From Intestinimonas sp. (GTDB lineage Bacteria; Bacillota; Clostridia; Oscillospirales; Oscillospiraceae): a DNA stretch of 64,000 nucleotides. Position 1 is the first letter of the stretch; every line of letters begins with the position of its first letter. Both the position numbers and the translations under genes were made by a program. Below, piece after piece: positions 50,827 to 59,029 of the stretch. The stretch spans positions 1 to 64,000 of the forward strand of contig JALCSB010000003.1 of the NCBI GenBank assembly GCA_022653075.1, read 5' to 3'. The notes under the pieces are model-generated. The model had not been told where the DNA came from. It did not search any database and was given only the letters and a program-made list of their open reading frames with translations.

Positions 50827-50992
50827 GAAAGTCAAAGAGCAGATTCTCGCCATCCGTGATACCACCGAAACAAACATGTTCGATACCGTCCGCGTCCAGC
50901 GCATGGCCTATGATCGTGGTTTCTATGAACTGGTCCTCTTCCTGGATGAGCACAAAAAGGAGTACGCCCGCTTCATCCTGACCGGTGAGTAA
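50819..50992 (+). CDS. DUF5049 protein
   Basis: A 57-residue protein of the DUF5049 family (MTEKVKEQILAIRDT, NMFDTVRVQRMAYDRGFYEL). Overlaps DUF4314 by 8 bases. Usually found with DUF4314; function unknown. Confidence 0.85.
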   Translation: MTEKVKEQILAIRDTTETNMFDTVRVQRMAYDRGFYELVLFLDEHKKEYARFILTGE

Positions 50993-51055
50993 TACACAGT
51001 TGCTCACGCCAAGGTTTGTGTACTATATATCGCCTGAATTGCTTGATATTACAAG

Positions 51056-51074
51056 GCTTCAGAGTGATATATGT
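51056..51074 (+). repeat. 19-bp repeated leader, copy 2
   Basis: Identical to 49868-49886. Here an imperfect inverted partner (ATATATCGCCTGAA, starting near 51025) lies just upstream. Confidence 0.6.
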
Positions 51075-51103
51075 ACATACCAAAACGAAAGGAGCACACC
51101 ACC

Positions 51104-51283
51104 ATGACAGAAAAACAGATGAAGCAGATCCAAAACCAACTTCCGAAGGGCGAGAAAATCAACCGCTGCTACAGAGCCTTTGAGGGCGACATCCGGGTGA
51201 TCATCCGCGAACCGGACGGCAGCGAGGTTCGCTACACCGTGAGCTTCGACGCCAACGACAACGCGACAATCAAGGAATTTTAA
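51104..51283 (+). CDS. Small hypothetical phage protein
   Basis: A 59-residue protein starting MTEKQMKQIQNQLPKGEKIN; beta-rich second half (VRYTVSFDANDNATIKEF). AAAGGAGC precedes the ATG at 51104. Conserved type in this region of prophages; function unknown. Confidence 0.65.
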   Translation: MTEKQMKQIQNQLPKGEKINRCYRAFEGDIRVIIREPDGSEVRYTVSFDANDNATIKEF

Positions 51284-51296
51284 GGAGGCGGCAACC

Positions 51297-51521
51297 ATGT
51301 GGTCAGAAGGAAGCATTAAAATCGGCAGCGACAATTTTCGTTACTGGGTCAAGCACTACAACGAGGGTTCGCAGTACGGCATCGACAAGGGCCGCATTTC
51401 CAAACTGACGCTGAAGCGGCACGGCGAGACGGTTTGCAACTACGACCGGGGTTGGGACATCGAGCCCGCCGACAAAAGCACCGCGACCGCGCTTGCCATT
51501 CTGATGAAGGATTACAACTGA
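51297..51521 (+). CDS. Small hypothetical phage protein (DUF7678-like)
   Basis: A 74-residue protein: MWSEGSIKIGSDNFRYWVKH, GRISKLTLKR, YDRGWDIEP. Matches a recurrent small protein between terminase genes of clostridial prophages. AAGGAGG precedes it by 8 bases. Confidence 0.7.
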   Translation: MWSEGSIKIGSDNFRYWVKHYNEGSQYGIDKGRISKLTLKRHGETVCNYDRGWDIEPADKSTATALAILMKDYN

Positions 51522-51577
51522 ACGCAGCCAGGAGTCTGGGCCGGAAGGCCCTGTCTCTCGTTCTATAGATTTTTGCG

Positions 51578-51601
51578 AGACTGCTCCGGCAGTCTTTTTT
51601 T
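51578..51601 (+). terminator. Rho-independent terminator before terL
   Basis: AGACTGC (51578-51584) pairs with GCAGTCT (51589-51595), followed by seven T ending right at the ATG of 51602. Confidence 0.8.
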
Positions 51602-53230
51602 ATGCCCACTGAAAGGAGGCGACGGCATATACGGAAGCTCAAAAAATACACACCAACCAAGTTCATGGCGAAGGATTCTTTCTACAACAAGGACTCCGCC
51701 GATTATGCCGTCAGCTTCATCGAAAGCCTGCGGCACACCAAAGGCCAGTGGTACCGAAAGCCATTCGAGCTCATCGACTGGCAGGAGCAGATCGTCCGGG
51801 ATGTATTCGGTGTTCTGAAACCCAACGGCTACCGGCAATTTAACACCGCCTATGTGGAAATTCCGAAGAAGATGGGTAAGAGCGAGCTGGCTGCGGCTAT
51901 CGCGCTGCTGCTCACATGCGGCGACGGTGAAGAACGCGCCGAGGTCTACGGCTGCGCCGCCGATCACAACCAGGCGTCCATCGTTTTCAATGTCGCCGCC
52001 GATATGGTCCGCATGTGCCCTGCACTCTCAAAGCGCGTTAAAATCCTCGACTCGAAAAAGCGGCTTGTCTACCTGCCAACCAGCAGCTTTTATCAGGTAC
52101 TCTCGGCGGACGTGGCAAACAAGCACGGTTTCAACACTCATGGCGTTATCTTTGACGAACTGCACACCCAACCGAACCGGAAGCTCTACGACGTCATGAC
52201 GAAAGGCAGCGGTGACGCGAGAATGCAGCCGCTGTATTTTCTCATCACAACGGCCGGAGACAACCAGAACAGCATCTGCTGGGAAGTTCATGAAAAAGCA
52301 AAGGACATCATTAAAGGCCGGAAGCACGACTCCACATTTTATCCGGTTATTTACGGGGCCGGTCCGGATGATGACTGGACGGACCCGAAGGTATGGAAAA
52401 AAGCAAACCCGTCGCTTGGCATTACGGTCGGCATCGACAAGGTCCGCGATGCCTGCGAATCCGCCCGGCAAAATCCCGCAGAGGAGAACGCTTTCCGCCA
52501 GCTTCGCCTGAACCAGTGGGTAAAGCAGTCTATCCGCTGGATGCCGATGGAAAAATGGGACGCCTGCGCGTTCCCGGTCGACCCGAAGTCGCTGGAGGGC
52601 CGCGTCTGCTACGGCGGTCTGGACCTCTCCTCCACTACGGATATCACAGCGTTCGTGCTGGTGTTTCCTCCAGAGAATGAGGAGGACAAATACAACATCC
52701 TGCCGTTCTTCTGGATACCGGAAGAGAACATTGACATCCGCGTGAAACGGGATCATGTCAATTACGATCTGTGGAAGCAGCAGGGCTTCCTGCAGACGAC
52801 CGAAGGTAATGTGGTTCACTACGGCTTTATCGAGAGCTTCATTGAAGAACTCGGCACCCGTTACAATATTCGTGAGATTGCCTTTGACCGCTGGGGCGCA
52901 ACGCAGATGGTCCAGAACCTTGAGGGCCTTGGCTTCACGGTCGTTCCCTTCGGGCAAGGCTTCAAAGATATGAGCCCGCCAACCAAGGAACTCATGCGGC
53001 TCACGTTGGCTGGGCAGCTCGCCCATGGCGGGCACCCGGTCCTGCGCTGGATGATGGACAACATCTTCATCCGCACGGACCCGGCCGGAAACATCAAACC
53101 GGACAAGGAAAAATCCACAGAAAAGATCGACGGTGTTGTGGCCACCATCATGGCGCTCGACCGGGCGCAGCGTGTGGGAATTGCAAGCGGCAGCTCGGTT
53201 TACGATGAGCGCGGTGTTTTGTTTTTATAA
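51602..53230 (+). CDS. terL: Phage terminase large subunit
   Basis: A packaging ATPase-nuclease of up to 542 residues. Walker A is the variant EIPKKMGKSELAA, Walker B VIFDELHTQ, and the RNase H-like nuclease has YGGLDLSSTTDITAF and the C-terminal DGVVATIMALD. The start is odd: the ATG at 51602 follows the terminator's T run and has no ribosome-binding site, whereas AAAGGAGG lies inside the frame at codons 4-6 and points to an ATA codon nine bases later (KLKKYTPTKF follows). The next ATG (MAKDSF) is at 51665. True initiation may be at a non-standard codon. Confidence 0.9.
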   Translation: MPTERRRRHIRKLKKYTPTKFMAKDSFYNKDSADYAVSFIESLRHTKGQWYRKPFELIDWQEQIVRDVFGVLKPNGYRQFNTAYVEIPKKMGKSELAAAIALLLTCGDGEERAEVYGCAADHNQASIVFNVAADMVRMCPALSKRVKILDSKKRLVYLPTSSFYQVLSADVANKHGFNTHGVIFDELHTQPNRKLYDVMTKGSGDARMQPLYFLITTAGDNQNSICWEVHEKAKDIIKGRKHDSTFYPVIYGAGPDDDWTDPKVWKKANPSLGITVGIDKVRDACESARQNPAEENAFRQLRLNQWVKQSIRWMPMEKWDACAFPVDPKSLEGRVCYGGLDLSSTTDITAFVLVFPPENEEDKYNILPFFWIPEENIDIRVKRDHVNYDLWKQQGFLQTTEGNVVHYGFIESFIEELGTRYNIREIAFDRWGATQMVQNLEGLGFTVVPFGQGFKDMSPPTKELMRLTLAGQLAHGGHPVLRWMMDNIFIRTDPAGNIKPDKEKSTEKIDGVVATIMALDRAQRVGIASGSSVYDERGVLFL

Positions 53231-53269
53231 AATTAAAAGACGGAATCGAACGTATTGTGTTCGATTCCG
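53229..53269 (-). terminator. Terminator of the abi gene
   Basis: CGGAATCGAAC (53241-53251) pairs with GTTCGATTCCG (53259-53269); the minus strand continues TCTTTTAATTTT. Confidence 0.75.
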
Positions 53270-53351
53270 CCAACAGATCACCCACAGTATTGCGCCATTT
53301 TTGGCTCGTGGGAGGTGTCAATATATTATTATGCGATCCATAGTTTTTTAT

Positions 53352-54233
53352 TTACAAAACTTCTTTCCAGTCTTTACGGAAACCATAATGTTTCATGTCT
53401 ACGAATGGAATGTCCTCACTTAATCTTATAATTTCAGTCTTCATTTGCAGGAAATCTTCAGATTCTAACAATCTCCTCGCCAAAAAGATAAACCCATACA
53501 AATGCGAGTTATCTATCATTCCATTCTGGTATTTAATAAGGCACCCTTTTTCTTTCTTGCTTAACCAAGGGCGTTGCTCAAATAATCTGTTGAAAAGGCG
53601 GCTCCCGTGTGCACACAGATTCCGGATAATGGTCATACTCTTCATCATACTGCCGAGAAGCAAAGTATTGTCTTTAGTAGTAAATCCGAAATCTTTTGCA
53701 ACGGAGTCCCTAATTGATTCTTCTGAAATCGAGTATAGTTGCGAGATATCGGCTATTGTCATAAGATCTACAACTGCCCAAAGAGGAACATCCTGCTTTA
53801 AGTCTTTTACAAAATGCTTCAAATAGGCTTCATGTTCAAGCCTGCGGACCTTCTGATCTTTTACTTTGTCCATAGTTTTTTGATACTGTTTTAAATCAGT
53901 AAAATACGAGTTATCAAGATATCCTGCTGGGCCATGAATCTCTGTAAATCGATAAGCATAGATAGATTTCATTTTGACTTCTATCTTCTCTATGTATTTC
54001 AGAAGAATATGACGCAACTCATGATCAAAGGAGTAAATATCTACTATGTTTTGAAAACAAACCTTAGAAAAAAACTGATCATGATCACGCAGTGTGAGCG
54101 AATAGCCACTTATTCGATAATAGTTGTTTTGTAATAAAAAGCTCTTTGCCTTTTCTTCGTTGTATACAGTAAGACCACGAGATTTTAATATTGCCAGTTG
54201 TTCATCAATAGTTTTAAACCCTTTATCCGGCAT
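53352..54233 (-). CDS. Abortive-infection protein, Abi_2 family (AbiD/AbiF type)
   Basis: A 293-residue protein of the Abi_2 family. The N-terminus GFKTIDEQLAILKSRGLTV, LLQNNYYRISGY and the HEPN-type RNase motif RNLCAHGSRLFNR (R-x4-H) are typical. Members stop phage growth, probably by RNA cleavage. The start at 54233 is 8 bases after GGGAG; longer frames run through the structured leader. It is AT-rich, opposed to all surrounding late genes, and has its own promoter, folded leader and terminator, so it is independently expressed in the lysogen. Confidence 0.9.
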   Translation of the reverse strand: MPDKGFKTIDEQLAILKSRGLTVYNEEKAKSFLLQNNYYRISGYSLTLRDHDQFFSKVCFQNIVDIYSFDHELRHILLKYIEKIEVKMKSIYAYRFTEIHGPAGYLDNSYFTDLKQYQKTMDKVKDQKVRRLEHEAYLKHFVKDLKQDVPLWAVVDLMTIADISQLYSISEESIRDSVAKDFGFTTKDNTLLLGSMMKSMTIIRNLCAHGSRLFNRLFEQRPWLSKKEKGCLIKYQNGMIDNSHLYGFIFLARRLLESEDFLQMKTEIIRLSEDIPFVDMKHYGFRKDWKEVL

Positions 54234-54261
54234 TAGAAAAACTCCCAACATAAACAGAACA

Positions 54262-54310
54262 CCCCCAAGTGTGCATATGCAACCATAAAGGTTACACAGA
54301 GGCCTGGGGG
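54262..54310 (-). ncRNA. Folded 5' leader of the abi gene (abiF-RNA-like)
   Basis: In minus-strand RNA, CCCCCA pairs with TGGGGG (54305-54310 with 54262-54267), GTGT with ACAC and AACC with GGTT, forming a long interrupted hairpin about 7 bases from the predicted transcription start and 29 bases before the abi start codon. Established knowledge: a structured RNA motif has been described upstream of abiF-type genes. Identity with it here is inference. Confidence 0.6.
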
Positions 54311-54323
54311 AGAAGTTAACTAT

Positions 54324-54352
54324 ATTATACTCAGCCGAGGTCAAATTGTCAA
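54324..54352 (-). promoter_or_regulatory. Perfect SigA promoter of the abi gene
   Basis: TTGACA (54347-54352), 17-bp spacer, TATAAT (54324-54329) on the minus strand; both boxes match consensus exactly. Confidence 0.9.
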
Positions 54353-54404
54353 TAGCAGAGGCAGTATATGAAATACAAATCTTTTTGAGAGGAGGTGCCT
54401 GTCA

Positions 54405-55685
54405 ATGGGAATTCTATCAAAGTTTTTCAATTTTAAAGACAAGCCTCACGACTACTACACCGGCACAGATTTTCGATACCTTTTCGGCCCGACGACGAGC
54501 GGCAAGGACGTCAATGAGTTCACGGCGATGCAGACAACAGCGGTTTACTCCTGCGTCCGCATCCTGTCGGAAGCCATTGCTTCTCTGCCGCTCAATTTAT
54601 ACCGTTACAAGAGCGACGGCGGTAAGGAGCGTGTGTATGACCACCCGCTCTATCACATCCTGCATGATGAACCGAACCCGGAAATGACGTCGTTCGTATT
54701 CCGAGAGACCCTCATGAGCCACCTGCTCATCTGGGGCAACGCCTACGCGCAGATCATCCGGGACGGAGCCGGGCGGGTCGTGGCCCTTTATCCGCTGCTG
54801 CCCGACAAGATGCAGGTCGACCGGGACGAACACGGCGAACTCTACTACCTGTACACAAAAAGTAGCGATGAAAATCCGAATGTGAAGCAATATGGTCAAG
54901 TCCGCCTCTCGCGGTACGATGTTCTGCATATTCCTGGGCTGGGTTTCGATGGTCTCGTCGGCTACTCGCCGATCGCGATGGCCAAGAACGCGGTCGGCAT
55001 TTCGCTGGCCTGCGAGGAATACGGTGCCAGCTTTTTTGCCAATGGAGCCAACCCCAGCGGCGTACTGGAGCATCCGGGTATTCTGAAGGACCCGGCCAAG
55101 GTGCGCGATTCATGGAACGAGGTCTATCGCGGTTCCGGCAACGCTCACAAGATTGCTGTTTTGGAGGAAGGCATGAAATACACACCGATCTCCATTTCAC
55201 CGGAAGAAGCGCAGTTCCTCGAAACGCGAAAATTTCAGATTGACGAGATCGCGCGGCTCTATCGCATCCCGCCGCACATGGTGGGTGACCTCGAAAAGTC
55301 CAGCTTTTCCAATATTGAGCAGCAGTCGCTGGAATTTGTGAAATACACGCTCGACCCGTGGGTAATCCGTTGGGAGCAGAGCTTGATGCGTTCGCTGTTC
55401 ACTCCTGCGGAAAAGCAGCAGTACTTCATAAAGCTCAACGTGGACGGGTTGCAGCGCGGCGATTACCAAAGCCGCATGAACGGCTACGCCACAGGCAGGC
55501 AGAACGGCTGGCTCTCCGCCAACGACATCCGCGAGCTGGAAGATTTGAATCCCATTCCGGCCGAGCAAGGCGGCGATCTGTATCTCATCAACGGCAACAT
55601 GACCAAATTGAAAGACGCCGGAATCTTCGCAGCGTCCGCGAAAGCGGGCGGCGACAAACCGGGTCAGGGAGGTAACAATACGTGA
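54405..55685 (+). CDS. Phage portal protein, HK97 family
   Basis: A 426-residue protein forming the DNA entry ring of the capsid: TTAVYSCVRILSEAIASLPL, LLIWGNAYAQIIRD, and RLYRIPPHMVGDLEKSSFSN followed by YTLDPWVIRWE. All are standard in HK97-type portals. AGGAGGTG precedes the ATG at 54405. Overlaps the protease gene (GTGA). Confidence 0.95.
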   Translation: MGILSKFFNFKDKPHDYYTGTDFRYLFGPTTSGKDVNEFTAMQTTAVYSCVRILSEAIASLPLNLYRYKSDGGKERVYDHPLYHILHDEPNPEMTSFVFRETLMSHLLIWGNAYAQIIRDGAGRVVALYPLLPDKMQVDRDEHGELYYLYTKSSDENPNVKQYGQVRLSRYDVLHIPGLGFDGLVGYSPIAMAKNAVGISLACEEYGASFFANGANPSGVLEHPGILKDPAKVRDSWNEVYRGSGNAHKIAVLEEGMKYTPISISPEEAQFLETRKFQIDEIARLYRIPPHMVGDLEKSSFSNIEQQSLEFVKYTLDPWVIRWEQSLMRSLFTPAEKQQYFIKLNVDGLQRGDYQSRMNGYATGRQNGWLSANDIRELEDLNPIPAEQGGDLYLINGNMTKLKDAGIFAASAKAGGDKPGQGGNNT

Positions 55686-56407
55686 AAAGGAAGTTCTGGA
55701 ATTGGGTAAAGAACGACGGTGCCGACGAATTCGGCAGCGAGCGCACGCTTTACCTGAACGGCGAGATCAGCGATGAAACCTGGTACGGCGATGAAGTCAC
55801 CCCGCAGATGTTCAAAGACGAACTGAACGCCGGGAGCGGCGACATTACCCTCTGGATCAACTCGCCGGGCGGTGACTGCTTCGCGGCGGCGCAGATCTAC
55901 AACCTGCTCATGGATTATAAGGGCAACGTCACGGTCAAAATCGACGGGCTTGCGGCCTCGGCCGCTTCTGTCATCGCAATGGCGGGTACAAAAGTATGTA
56001 TGTCACCGGTAGCCATGCTGATGATTCACAACCCCGCGACCGTGGCCATCGGCGACGAAGGCGAAATGCAGAAGGCCATCGACATGCTCGCGGAAGTTAA
56101 GGAAAGTATCATGAACGCTTACGAGATCAAGACAGGCCTTTCCCGCACGGTGATTTCGCATCTTATGGACGCGGAATCGTGGTTCAACGCCAAAAAGGCC
56201 GTGGAGCTCCACTTCGCTGACGAGATTCTGTTCTCACCGGAGGAGCAGGAAGAAGCGCCTGACGATATGGATGCTATGCTGTTTTCCCGCGCGGCGGTCA
56301 CTAATTCTCTGCTTTCCAAGCTCATCCCGAAAAAGCCGGAAAAACAGCCTGCACCCAAAGTACCTATTTTGCAACTTGATAAAAGACTGAGCCTGCTGGC
56401 TCACTAA
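55682..56407 (+). CDS. ClpP-like prohead protease
   Basis: A 241-residue serine protease that matures the capsid. ClpP features: ITLWINSPGGDCFAA, the nucleophile Ser in GLAASAASVIAMAG, and the catalytic His in MLMIHNPAT. The C-terminal extension (residues 195-241) is charged. It starts with GTG overlapping the portal stop, behind AGGGAGG. Confidence 0.93.
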   Translation: MKRKFWNWVKNDGADEFGSERTLYLNGEISDETWYGDEVTPQMFKDELNAGSGDITLWINSPGGDCFAAAQIYNLLMDYKGNVTVKIDGLAASAASVIAMAGTKVCMSPVAMLMIHNPATVAIGDEGEMQKAIDMLAEVKESIMNAYEIKTGLSRTVISHLMDAESWFNAKKAVELHFADEILFSPEEQEEAPDDMDAMLFSRAAVTNSLLSKLIPKKPEKQPAPKVPILQLDKRLSLLAH

Positions 56408-56425
56408 TTTGAGGAGGATTTTACT

Positions 56426-57619
56426 ATGAATCAGATTCTGAAACTCAGAGAAAAAAGAGCAAAGGCGTGGGAAGCAGCAAAAGCGTTTCTCGACGCCAAG
56501 CGCGGCACGGACGGTCTGATCTCCGCCGAGGACTCCGCAACGTACGACAAGATGGAAGCTGAAGTAATTAATCTCGGCAAAGAAATTGACCGTCTGGAGC
56601 GTCAGGACGAGATTGACGCGGAGCTTGCAAAGCCGACCTCGCAGCCCATTACTAATCAGCCCGGTAAAAACGGCGCTGAAGCAAAAACGGGACGCGCGTC
56701 CGATGCCTATAAAAAAGCATTCTGGAACAGCATCCGCAAAAGCAACTTCTATGACGTGAGCAACGACCTTTCTGTGGGAACGGATGCAAAGGGCGGCTAT
56801 CTGGTGCCGGATGAGTTTGAGCAGCAGTTGATTGATAAGCTGCAGGAGCAGAATTTCATGCGCACCCTCGCAACCATCATTCAGACGGCCAGCGGCGACC
56901 GCAAAATCCCGATTGTTACCGGGCACGGCGAAGCGAGCTGGATGGATGAGAATGGCCTTTATCCGGAAAGCGACGACGCGTTCGGGCAGGCAACCATCGG
57001 CGCGTTCAAGCTGGGGACCATCATCAAAATTTCCGATGAGCTTTTGAACGATAGCGTTTTCAATCTGGAAAGCTATATTGCAAACGAGTTTGCCCGCCGG
57101 ATCGGTACAAAGGAGGAGGAAGCCTTTCTCATTGGTGACGGAAGCAGCAAGCCCACCGGGCTGTTAACCAGCGCGGGAATCGGTGTTACCGCTGCCAGTG
57201 CTTCTATTACGTTTGATGATGTAATGGATCTTTATCATTCCCTGCGCACCCCTTACCGTAGAAACGCGGCATGGATTCTGAATGATTCCACTGTGAAAGC
57301 ATTGCGCAAGCTGAAAGACAGCAACGGCAACTATATCTGGCAGCCGTCAATCCAAATGGGGCAGCCGGATATGATTCTCAGCCGTCCTTACTACACCAGC
57401 ACTTTTGTTCCGGAGATCGCGGCCGGAAATAAAGTCATGGCTTTCGGTGATTACAGCTACTACTGGATTGCGGACAGACAGGGCCGCTCTTTTCAGCGCC
57501 TGAACGAGCTCTATGCCGCAAATGGTCAGGTAGGTTTCCTTGCCAGCCAGCGTGTAGATGGAAAGCTGATTCTTTCTGAAGCGGTCAAGACACTTGCCAT
57601 CAAAGGCGCGGGGGCGTAA
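56426..57619 (+). CDS. Major capsid protein, HK97 family
   Basis: A 397-residue capsid subunit. The N-terminal 100 residues are a charged coiled coil (scaffold-like delta domain: IDRLERQDEIDAELAKP), followed by the HK97 fold (GGYLVPDEFEQQLIDKLQEQ, FARRIGTKEEEAFLIGDGSS, and WQPSIQMGQPDMILSRPYY). The preceding ClpP-like protease would remove the delta domain. AGGAGG precedes. Confidence 0.95.
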   Translation: MNQILKLREKRAKAWEAAKAFLDAKRGTDGLISAEDSATYDKMEAEVINLGKEIDRLERQDEIDAELAKPTSQPITNQPGKNGAEAKTGRASDAYKKAFWNSIRKSNFYDVSNDLSVGTDAKGGYLVPDEFEQQLIDKLQEQNFMRTLATIIQTASGDRKIPIVTGHGEASWMDENGLYPESDDAFGQATIGAFKLGTIIKISDELLNDSVFNLESYIANEFARRIGTKEEEAFLIGDGSSKPTGLLTSAGIGVTAASASITFDDVMDLYHSLRTPYRRNAAWILNDSTVKALRKLKDSNGNYIWQPSIQMGQPDMILSRPYYTSTFVPEIAAGNKVMAFGDYSYYWIADRQGRSFQRLNELYAANGQVGFLASQRVDGKLILSEAVKTLAIKGAGA

Positions 57620-57623
57620 ACCG

Positions 57624-57899
57624 ATGCTGATTACACTGGATGAAGCAAAACTTTATCTGCACATTGACTCCACAGATGAGGACTCTGTGATAACGGGCTT
57701 TATTGAAACAGCGGAGAAGTTGTGTATGGACATTGCACGTGTAGACGAAACGGAGCTTCTCGCTTCAAAAGAGACCGCGCGGATTGCGGAACTTTACGCG
57801 GTGGCCTATCTGTACGAAAACCGGGAGAACGCGGATTTTGGAGAACTGACTTCCATGCTCCGCGCTCTCCTTTTTGGTATCCGCAAAGACGCGTTTTAG
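57624..57899 (+). CDS. Head-tail connector protein (gp6-like)
   Basis: A 91-residue helical protein: LDEAKLYLHIDSTDEDSVIT, FIETAEKLCMDIA, YLYENRENADF. Standard gp6-type connector attached to the portal. It starts 4 bases after the capsid stop. Confidence 0.88.
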   Translation: MLITLDEAKLYLHIDSTDEDSVITGFIETAEKLCMDIARVDETELLASKETARIAELYAVAYLYENRENADFGELTSMLRALLFGIRKDAF

Positions 57900-57910
57900 G
57901 AGTGCCTGCC

Positions 57911-58270
57911 ATGAGATACAAAATGCATATCAGCGAGTTGCGAACCATAATCCGCATCCAGAGGAAAGTTGTCACCGGCACAGGTGTTCATCAGACAATA
58001 AGCTGGATTGACCTTGGCAACACACTTTCCACTGATCCGCCCCGCTATCTGCGGTGCAAATGGTATCCCTTGGGCGGCTCCGAAGCGTGGATTGCCCAGT
58101 CCGTCCAGGTTATTGATGCGGCGAATGTTGTCTTGAGGTATAATCCGCTGATTACCGCTTCCTGCAGACTGATCCGTGGCAACATTGTTTACACAATCAT
58201 GGGCCCGATGGACCCGGATCAGCACCGCGAATGGACAGCTTTTAAAGTCAAGGCTTCTTTAAGCGTTTAA
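57911..58270 (+). CDS. Phage head closure protein
   Basis: A 119-residue head closure (head-tail joining) protein, with ELRTIIRIQRKVVTG and the IRGNIVYTIMGPMDPDQHRE pattern of the SPP1 gp16-like group. The ATG at 57911 follows GGAGTGCC. It is the last virion gene: the usual next genes (gp10-like tail completion, major tail, tape measure) are missing. Confidence 0.82.
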   Translation: MRYKMHISELRTIIRIQRKVVTGTGVHQTISWIDLGNTLSTDPPRYLRCKWYPLGGSEAWIAQSVQVIDAANVVLRYNPLITASCRLIRGNIVYTIMGPMDPDQHREWTAFKVKASLSV

Positions 58271-58278
58271 TCTCTTTT

Positions 58279-58310
58279 GAGCGGTCATCCATATGGGCGG
58301 CCGCTTTTTT
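58279..58310 (+). terminator. Terminator replacing the tail module
   Basis: AGCGG (58279-58283) pairs with CCGCT (58300-58304), then seven T. Lies exactly where tail genes would start. Confidence 0.6.
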
Positions 58311-58342
58311 TAATACACAAGAGAACAAGGAGGTAAATGAAA

Positions 58343-58756
58343 ATGAAGGAAATCTGGACTGGAATTCAGGTCGTATTTTCAGCCATTGGCGGGATGCTCG
58401 GCTGGTTTCTCGGAGGAATGGACGGCTTTCTGTACGCGCTGCTCGCCTTCGTAATCCTCGACTATATCACAGGCGTGATGGTGGCGGCGGTTCAGAAAAA
58501 GGTTTCGAGCGAGGTCGGCTTCAAGGGCATCTGCAAAAAGGTGCTCATTTTTATTCTTGTTGGCATGGCAAATATCGTCGATGTGCAGATCATTGGCAAC
58601 GGCAGCGCCATTCGCACGGCGGTCATCTTCTTCTACTTGTCCAACGAGGGCATCAGCATTCTGGAAAACACGGCGATTATCGGGCTTCCTGTTCCGCAAA
58701 AACTCAAAGACGTACTGGAACAGCTAAAGGACCACAGCGATAAGGAAGAAAAATAA
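58343..58756 (+). CDS. Phage holin, phi29/toxin-secretion holin family
   Basis: A 137-139-residue holin (Phage_holin_4 type): GGMLGWFLGGMDGFLYALLA, IDYITGV-like LDYITGVMVAAVQKK, and SNEGISILENTAIIGLPVP. Three hydrophobic helices. AAGGAGG is 9 bases from the ATG at 58343 and 3 from an alternative at 58337. Its partner endolysin is only a remnant. Confidence 0.92.
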   Translation: MKEIWTGIQVVFSAIGGMLGWFLGGMDGFLYALLAFVILDYITGVMVAAVQKKVSSEVGFKGICKKVLIFILVGMANIVDVQIIGNGSAIRTAVIFFYLSNEGISILENTAIIGLPVPQKLKDVLEQLKDHSDKEEK

Positions 58757-58759
58757 TAT

Positions 58760-58912
58760 GAGTACGACACCGTGAATCGCTTCACAGGCAAGGGCGTATT
58801 CACAATCGTCGAGGAGGCCATCGGCACCGGAGCCATCCGCTGGGGTCTGCTCAAAGCTTATCAGGCTGGCCGGAATGGTTGGATTTCACTGGACTATGCG
58901 GCAAAGCTGTAA
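58760..58912 (+). pseudogene. Endolysin C-terminal remnant
   Basis: An open frame without start codon reads EYDTVNRFTGKGVFTIVEEA, then WGLLKAYQAGRNGWISLDYA, ending at 58912. This is the end of an amidase-type lysin with an SH3-like segment. It begins 3 bases after the holin stop; the catalytic part is gone. Confidence 0.7.
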
Positions 58913-58926
58913 CACATTGTTTTAAG

Positions 58927-58962
58927 GCTCGGCGGGAAAAACCCTGCCGGGCTTTTATTTTT
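58927..58962 (+). terminator. Terminator after the lysin remnant
   Basis: A 10-bp GC stem with two G-U pairs (58927-58936 with 58943-58952), A-rich loop, then TTTTATTTTTTT. Confidence 0.8.
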
Positions 58963-59029
58963 TTGTTCAAACGCGGCATTTCTGTCTTGTGAAGATTGAA
59001 GGTAGCGTCGTGAGCATATTTTTTTTGAT

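Noticed and set aside
52028-53035. 335-codon minus-strand frame opposite terL
   Set aside because: Shadow of the terminase gene; no start signal.
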